From Malania oleifera (taxonomy: Eukaryota; Streptophyta; Magnoliopsida; Santalales; Ximeniaceae): DNA of 64,000 nucleotides. The notes under the pieces are model-generated. The model saw only the letters and a list, made by a program, of their open reading frames with translations. It ran no database searches and was not told where the DNA came from. The translations under genes were made by a program, and so were the position numbers. The stretch covers positions 30,557,032 through 30,621,031 of the forward strand of contig NC_080420.1 in the NCBI RefSeq assembly GCF_029873635.1. Direction: 5' to 3'. Positions 61,696 through 64,000 of the stretch are shown piece by piece (the first letter of the stretch is position 1; every line of letters begins with the position of its first letter).

Positions 61696-63460
61696 TTCTC
61701 CTCATAAAAATTTCGTCCTCGAAATTTGCTTATTTACCAATTTTCCATCCTTAGAAAGAAAACACCCCAATATTTGTCTCTTCCCGATCTCATCCCAGTA
61801 TAACAGGGATCGGCACCTCCTGCCATAGGGCGCCTTATACGGTGTCATTCCAATGCTGGCCTAGTAGCTGTTGTTATACGCAAACTCAACCAATGGCAGA
61901 TATTGCATCCAATGACCTCCAAAGTCCAGCACACATGCTCGCAGCATATCCTCCAGAATCTGTATCGTCCTCTCCGTCTGCCCATCTGTCTGAGGATGAA
62001 AAGTTGTACTGAACGAAAACAGAGAACTCATGGCTCCTTGTAGGATCTTCCAAAAACGAGATGTGAACCGTGGGTCTCTGTCTGAAACTATGGATACTGG
62101 GATGCCATGGAGCCTAACTATCTCCTGGATATATAACTCAGCCAATCTATCCATGGAATAGCTAACTCTAATTGGCAAAAAGTGGGCAGTCTTCGTAAGT
62201 CAATCCACCACTACCCAGATAGCGTCCTGTCCATGCAATGCCAGTGGCAATTCTGTGACGAAATTCATCGCTATATGCTCCCACTTCCACTCAGGAATGT
62301 GGAGTGGCTACAATGATCCTGCCGGTCTCTAATGCTCAGCCTTCACTTGCTAGCACATCAAATATTGATCCACAAACTGAGCTATCTCCCTTTTCATGTT
62401 GCTCCACCAGAAGGACTCTCGAAGATCCCTGTACATTTTAGTGCTACCTGGATGTACAGTATATAGGGACCGATGTGCTTCCTCCAGAATGACCTTCTTG
62501 ATCTCAGGATCGGCAGGAACGCATAACCTGGTACGGAACCACAAGGTTCCACCATCTGAGATGCGGAACTCTGTTTCCTGACCATCCCGTACCTTCCCCA
62601 CAAGCTCTACTAGTTCTACATCATTTCTCTGGGCTGCTTTAATCCTCCCCTGTAGAGTTGCTGCAAAACCAAGTCAACAATAAATGCCTGGTAATCGCCC
62701 TCTACCAGCTCCACACCAAGCCTCTCTAGATCCATCTGGATCGGATGTTGAATCTCCACTGCAAACACAGATGAACCCACTGATTTCTGACTCAAAGCAT
62801 CAGCGACCATATTAGCCTTTCCTGGGTGATAGCTGATAGTGCAATCGTAATCCTTTATTAGCTCCAGTCATCTCCTCTGCCTCATATTCAATTCCTTCTA
62901 CGTGAAGAAATACTTTAAGCTCTTATGGTCAGTAAATATCTCACACCTACCCCCATATAGATAATGCCTCCAAATCTTTAGTGCGTAAACAACCGCTGCC
63001 AATTCCAGATTATGGGTAGGGTAGTTCTTCTCATATTCTTTCAATTTTCGTGAGGCATAGGTAATTACTCTCCCCTACTGCATCAACACGCATCCGAGCC
63101 CTTTATAGGATGTATCACTGTAAATCACAAACCCTTCTTCTCCTAAGGAAATCGTTAACACCGGCGCACTGATGAGTCGCTGCTTCAATTCCTAGAAGCT
63201 CTGTTCACATTCATCAAACCACTCAAATTTCACTCCCTTCCTGGTCAACGGGCCTAACAATCTAAAGAAACCCTCAACAAACCTACAGTAGTACCTAGCC
63301 AATCCCAGGAAACTCCTGATCTCCATGCACATTCTTTGGTCATACCGAGTCTACTATCGCCTCAATCTTACTCGGATCATTAGAAATACCACCCTTGGAT
63401 ATGACGTGTCCAAGGAAGGTAACCTATTCCAGCTAGAACTCACACTTCTTGAGCTTCGCA
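61696..63460 (-). pseudogene. Ty3/gypsy pol: reverse transcriptase end, RNase H, integrase, broken
   Basis: Minus-strand order: reverse transcriptase tail (VTFLGHVISKGGIS near 63400), RNase H (KELNMRQRRWLELIKDYD, then YHPGKANMVADALS at 62800-62890), integrase zinc module (EAHRSLYTVHPGSTKMYRDL at about 62450-62510), integrase core (SDRDPRFTSRFW, FHPQTDGQTERT at 61861-62178). Many stops. After YNNSY the frame runs only about 35 more codons before a deletion removes the chromodomain region, then the polypurine tract and LTR follow. Cut at 63461 by another LTR. Confidence 0.88.
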
Positions 63461-64000
63461 TGTGATGACCTGAATAATAATAATGTAATTTAAATAAAGA
63501 GGATGGGAAATTATCAGGCCTTGTCGACGAACACAGGGGATTCGTCGATGAGGGTATAAGAGGGCCTCGTCAACGAAGACAGGATTTGTCGACGAGGAAA
63601 TATTGAGAGAGGTTTTTGAGCAGTCTCAATTTCATCGACGAGGAGTGGGTTTCATCAACGAAATTATTAAAGGACTCGTCGATGAGATGACGTGGCTCGT
63701 CGATGAATCCAGTCCTATAAATATCAAAAATCCAGATTTTTACTTCAAAATTAAGCAACCTCTCACCCTCTCTCTCTCCATTCGGATTCTCTCTCCTCTC
63801 TGTTTGATTCTGGCTCCATTGCTCACCGGATCGACGATCTGAGGCCACCATGATGCTCCTGGAGAAGTTCTCTGCATATCTGTCGGAGCGGATCGTTGGT
63901 GCAACTCCATTGAAAATCATCCCTGAGTTGAGGTAAGGTTTTTTAAGCAAAATTTGGTCTTGCGGTAGTTATAGGAATTGATAAACACGTGAAAATACTG
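63461..64000 (+). repeat. Start of another gypsy LTR, cut by the window edge
   Basis: Begins TGTGATGACCTGAATAAT at 63461, abruptly ending the pol homology. CTCGTCGACGAG-type palindromes fill 63522-63712. A TATAAATATC box (63716-63725) is followed by a CT-rich leader, as in the LTR at 41560. The right end lies outside the window. Confidence 0.7.

Noticed and set aside
1-64000. tRNA, rRNA or snoRNA genes
   Set aside because: I looked for tRNA A/B boxes and conserved RNA cores while reading and saw none that I could support; a covariance-model scan would be decisive.

Overview
This window is nuclear DNA from a flowering plant, most likely a eudicot. The evidence is AT-rich spacers, GT-AG introns, a plant P4-ATPase, a plant calmodulin-like gene, and a dense load of plant LTR retrotransposons. 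Only two genes look intact. One is an 11-exon aminophospholipid flippase of the ALA9-ALA12 group (8288-17112, +, 1191 residues). The other is an intronless calmodulin-like gene of the CML15/CML16 group (34450-34932, -, 160 residues). Everything else is transposable-element DNA, pseudogenes or featureless spacer. The exact species cannot be named from the sequence.

Layout. 1-7000: spacer with old LTR fragments. 7000-17540: flippase gene with leader and 3' end; a MITE sits in its longest intron. 18502-25959: a solo Ty3/gypsy-type LTR split by a complete but dead Ty1/copia element (18998-24203, perfect ACGTA target duplication) and by a processed RPS29 pseudogene (24697-25036, 12-bp target duplication). 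25960-34450: a 3.4-3.9 kb unit repeated in tandem, carrying two CML pseudogenes next to the live CML gene. 35562-38337: a small non-autonomous LTR retrotransposon (perfect ATACA target duplication) carrying a captured RNA-binding-protein fragment of the UBA2 type. 39845-41480: remains of a Mutator-like transposon with a plant mobile domain. 41560-57803: a gypsy LTR broken by a solo Sirevirus-type LTR, then a pol-less Sirevirus-type (Ty1/copia) composite with 5.6-5.7 kb direct repeats. 57804-63460: a broken Ty3/gypsy element in the order gag-LTR-pol. 63461-64000: the start of another gypsy LTR.

The most interesting signals are these. (1) The Sirevirus-type composite has one LTR bounded by a polypurine tract on one side and a primer-binding site on the other, and its direct repeats end flush; the neighbouring gypsy element has the same shared-LTR layout. 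(2) Arrays of GTCGAC-centred palindromes occur in LTRs of unrelated families. (3) A nested hairpin module is kept four times in the Sirevirus 3' non-coding DNA. (4) A UBA2-type exon was captured by an LTR element. (5) An RPS29 processed pseudogene retains its target duplication. No alignment or database search was run; percent identities and ages are therefore not given.
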